Below, one piece after another: positions 6,085-7,408 of a stretch of DNA of 7,408 nt; positions within the stretch are counted from its first letter, which is position 1, and every line of letters begins with the position of its first letter. The stretch is from assembly GCA_946541435.1 (NCBI GenBank), contig CAMNJK010000075.1, positions 1-7,408 of the forward strand. Direction: 5' to 3'. A model generated the notes under the pieces. It saw nothing but the letters and a program-made list of their open reading frames with translations. It was not told the DNA's origin and made no database searches. The DNA comes from an uncultured Bacillota bacterium. Lineage in GTDB: Bacteria > Bacillota > Clostridia > Peptostreptococcales > Anaerovoracaceae. The position numbers and the translations under genes were made by a program.

Positions 6085-7407
6085 TTATAACGCGTCCGCG
6101 GATTTTCTTCTCTTGTTTTCCTGCTTCACGCCGTCCACGAAGACGGTACCGTCCTCCAGGATCTCCACTTCATGCTTCTTCCTGTCGATGGCGTTCACCA
6201 GGAAGAAAATGACCGCGCTGACCAGGATGCCGAACATGATGGGTGTGGTGGCCGCCAGACCATCCTTGACCATGAAGATGATGACGGTCACAAAGCTTCC
6301 CAGCATGGAGAGCAGGCCAGCCTTTGCGCTGACCTTCTTCATGAGGAAGGCGAAGACCAGCGGAATGAATACGCACCCGGAAATGAAGGCGTACGCCACA
6401 TCCAGCGCCACCAGAACACTCTGGATCCACAGGGCGCAGATGATGGCCAGAAGGCCGACGATGATGGCGATGATCCGGGTGATCATGATGCCCTGCTTGT
6501 CTGTCATATCCGGTTTCAGGTTCCAGATCAGGTCGTTGTAAGCCACGGTGGCTGTACCCATGATCTCACTGGATGCCGTGGACATGACCGCCGCCATGGC
6601 CGCTGCCATGATGACGCCGCGCACCCCGACAGGTGTGAATGTGGTGGTTGCCGTCGCGAATGCCAGATCCGGGTTCTCCAGATCCGGAATGGCGATCACC
6701 AGGCAGATGCCGATGATGATCAGGGCCACCGTATACAGGAAAATGTACAGGGCCGCCAGGGCTGTGCCCCGTCTGGCGATGCTGGGGCTCTTGGCGGTGA
6801 AGGCTCTCTGCCAGATGTCCTGCCCTACCAGGAAGCCCGGTGTGTACAGAAGAATGTAGGCTACGATCCTTGCCGCGCCAAGACCGGTAATGTCAAAATG
6901 GGTGGCCGGTGCCTGCTCCACGAAAGCGCCGAATCCGCCGATGCCGTGGATGGCCAGGACCGGGCAGATCACGCAGACACCCAGGGTCATGATCAGGAAC
7001 TGGATGATGTCCGTATAGGTGACGGCCCACATGCCGCCGATGACGATGTAGGCCAGCACGACGATGCCGCCGATCAGCATGGAAATCTGTGCAGACCAGC
7101 CGAACATGACGTTCAGGATGGTGCCTACAGCGACCACCTGCACCACGCCTACCATGAACATGTAGATCATCATGACCACGGCGCTGAGCACTCTGGCGTA
7201 GGGTCCGTAGAATACGCCGAACCCTTCCGCGGCGCTGAGGATGCGCATGTTGGACAGCTTCGTCTTCAGAAAGAGACTCAGCAGAAAAATACTCAGGGCG
7301 CAGATGCCGCCCAGCCAGATGGCGCCCACACCGAAGTTATATGCCAGTGTGGAACTGCCCATGGTCAGTGAGCCGCCGATGACGCAGGCTGCCATGGCCG
7401 CAGGGAA
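6085..7407 (-). CDS. Sodium:solute symporter family (SSS) transporter, N terminus cut by the window edge
   Basis: Inner-membrane sodium-coupled uptake protein of the LeuT-fold SSS family. About 440 residues are in the window; the frame is open to the right edge, so the first membrane segment and true start lie outside. Counting from the internal Met whose codon ends at 7395: the early GGSLTMGSSTLAYNFGVGA region (7-25), YIVIGGMWAVTYTDIIQF (116-133), a family hallmark, the TPGFLVGQDIWQRAF segment (185-199), and the AAVMSTASSEIMG stretch (268-280), where serine and threonine side chains form the sodium site in characterised members. At least ten hydrophobic segments can be read, ending in a charged cytosolic tail (404-436) with KKHEVEILEDGTVFVDG. 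It lies upstream of, and in the same direction as, the oxidoreductase operon, which suggests it imports that pathway's substrate, but a terminator-like hairpin separates them. The substrate (amino acid, carboxylate or other) cannot be told from sequence. Confidence 0.92.
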   Translation of the reverse strand, partial: FPAAMAACVIGGSLTMGSSTLAYNFGVGAIWLGGICALSIFLLSLFLKTKLSNMRILSAAEGFGVFYGPYARVLSAVVMMIYMFMVGVVQVVAVGTILNVMFGWSAQISMLIGGIVVLAYIVIGGMWAVTYTDIIQFLIMTLGVCVICPVLAIHGIGGFGAFVEQAPATHFDITGLGAARIVAYILLYTPGFLVGQDIWQRAFTAKSPSIARRGTALAALYIFLYTVALIIIGICLVIAIPDLENPDLAFATATTTFTPVGVRGVIMAAAMAAVMSTASSEIMGTATVAYNDLIWNLKPDMTDKQGIMITRIIAIIVGLLAIICALWIQSVLVALDVAYAFISGCVFIPLVFAFLMKKVSAKAGLLSMLGSFVTVIIFMVKDGLAATTPIMFGILVSAVIFFLVNAIDRKKHEVEILEDGTVFVDGVKQENKRRKSADAL

Positions 7408-7408
7408 C

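Noticed and set aside
6172..7371. Open frame of 399 codons on the + strand opposite the symporter
   Set aside because: The translation is extremely rich in His, Asp, Gln and Gly, the mirror of hydrophobic membrane-helix codons on the other strand. No motif, no binding site, fully inside a well-supported gene.

Overview
The window looks like chromosomal DNA of a strictly anaerobic, fairly GC-rich member of the Bacillota (Clostridia type). Three things suggest this: strong AGGAGG-class ribosome binding sites before most genes, a multi-subunit ferredoxin-linked 2-oxoacid oxidoreductase (an oxygen-sensitive enzyme class typical of fermenters), and tightly packed genes. No species can be named from the sequence alone. 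There are no RNA genes, insertion sequences, CRISPR arrays or long repeats.

Layout. On the + strand, bases 2-886 hold the 3' part of a cation diffusion facilitator (metal efflux) gene, closed by an intrinsic terminator at 885-912. Everything else reads on the - strand and converges on it. In transcription order, from right to left, these are: a sodium:solute symporter cut by the right window edge (6085-7407), a terminator-like hairpin (6029-6061), a two-cluster ferredoxin subunit (5781-5987), the alpha (4700-5767), beta (3946-4686) and gamma (3404-3946) subunits of a 2-oxoacid:ferredoxin oxidoreductase, a family III CoA-transferase (2130-3356) and a class I/II PLP aminotransferase (954-2114). 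The last six genes have junctions of 47 nt or less, one of them a 1-nt stop/start overlap, so they almost certainly form one operon. The longest stretches without a gene are the 97-nt symporter/ferredoxin gap and the 67-nt gap between the convergent genes.

How the genes fit together (inference from family knowledge). The symporter imports an amino acid or related acid. The aminotransferase converts an amino acid to its 2-oxo acid. The four-subunit oxidoreductase decarboxylates this to an acyl-CoA while reducing ferredoxin. The CoA-transferase moves CoA from that acyl-CoA to another acid, releasing the shortened carboxylic acid. This is the oxidative branch of amino acid fermentation packed into one cassette, with a family III CoA-transferase in place of the phosphotransacylase/kinase or ADP-forming acyl-CoA synthetase often used for the last step. 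The alpha subunit looks closest to the VorB (branched-chain 2-oxoacid) group, but a stretch at residues 106-118 differs from the pattern I remember for that group, so the substrate is open. The metal transporter is probably unrelated.
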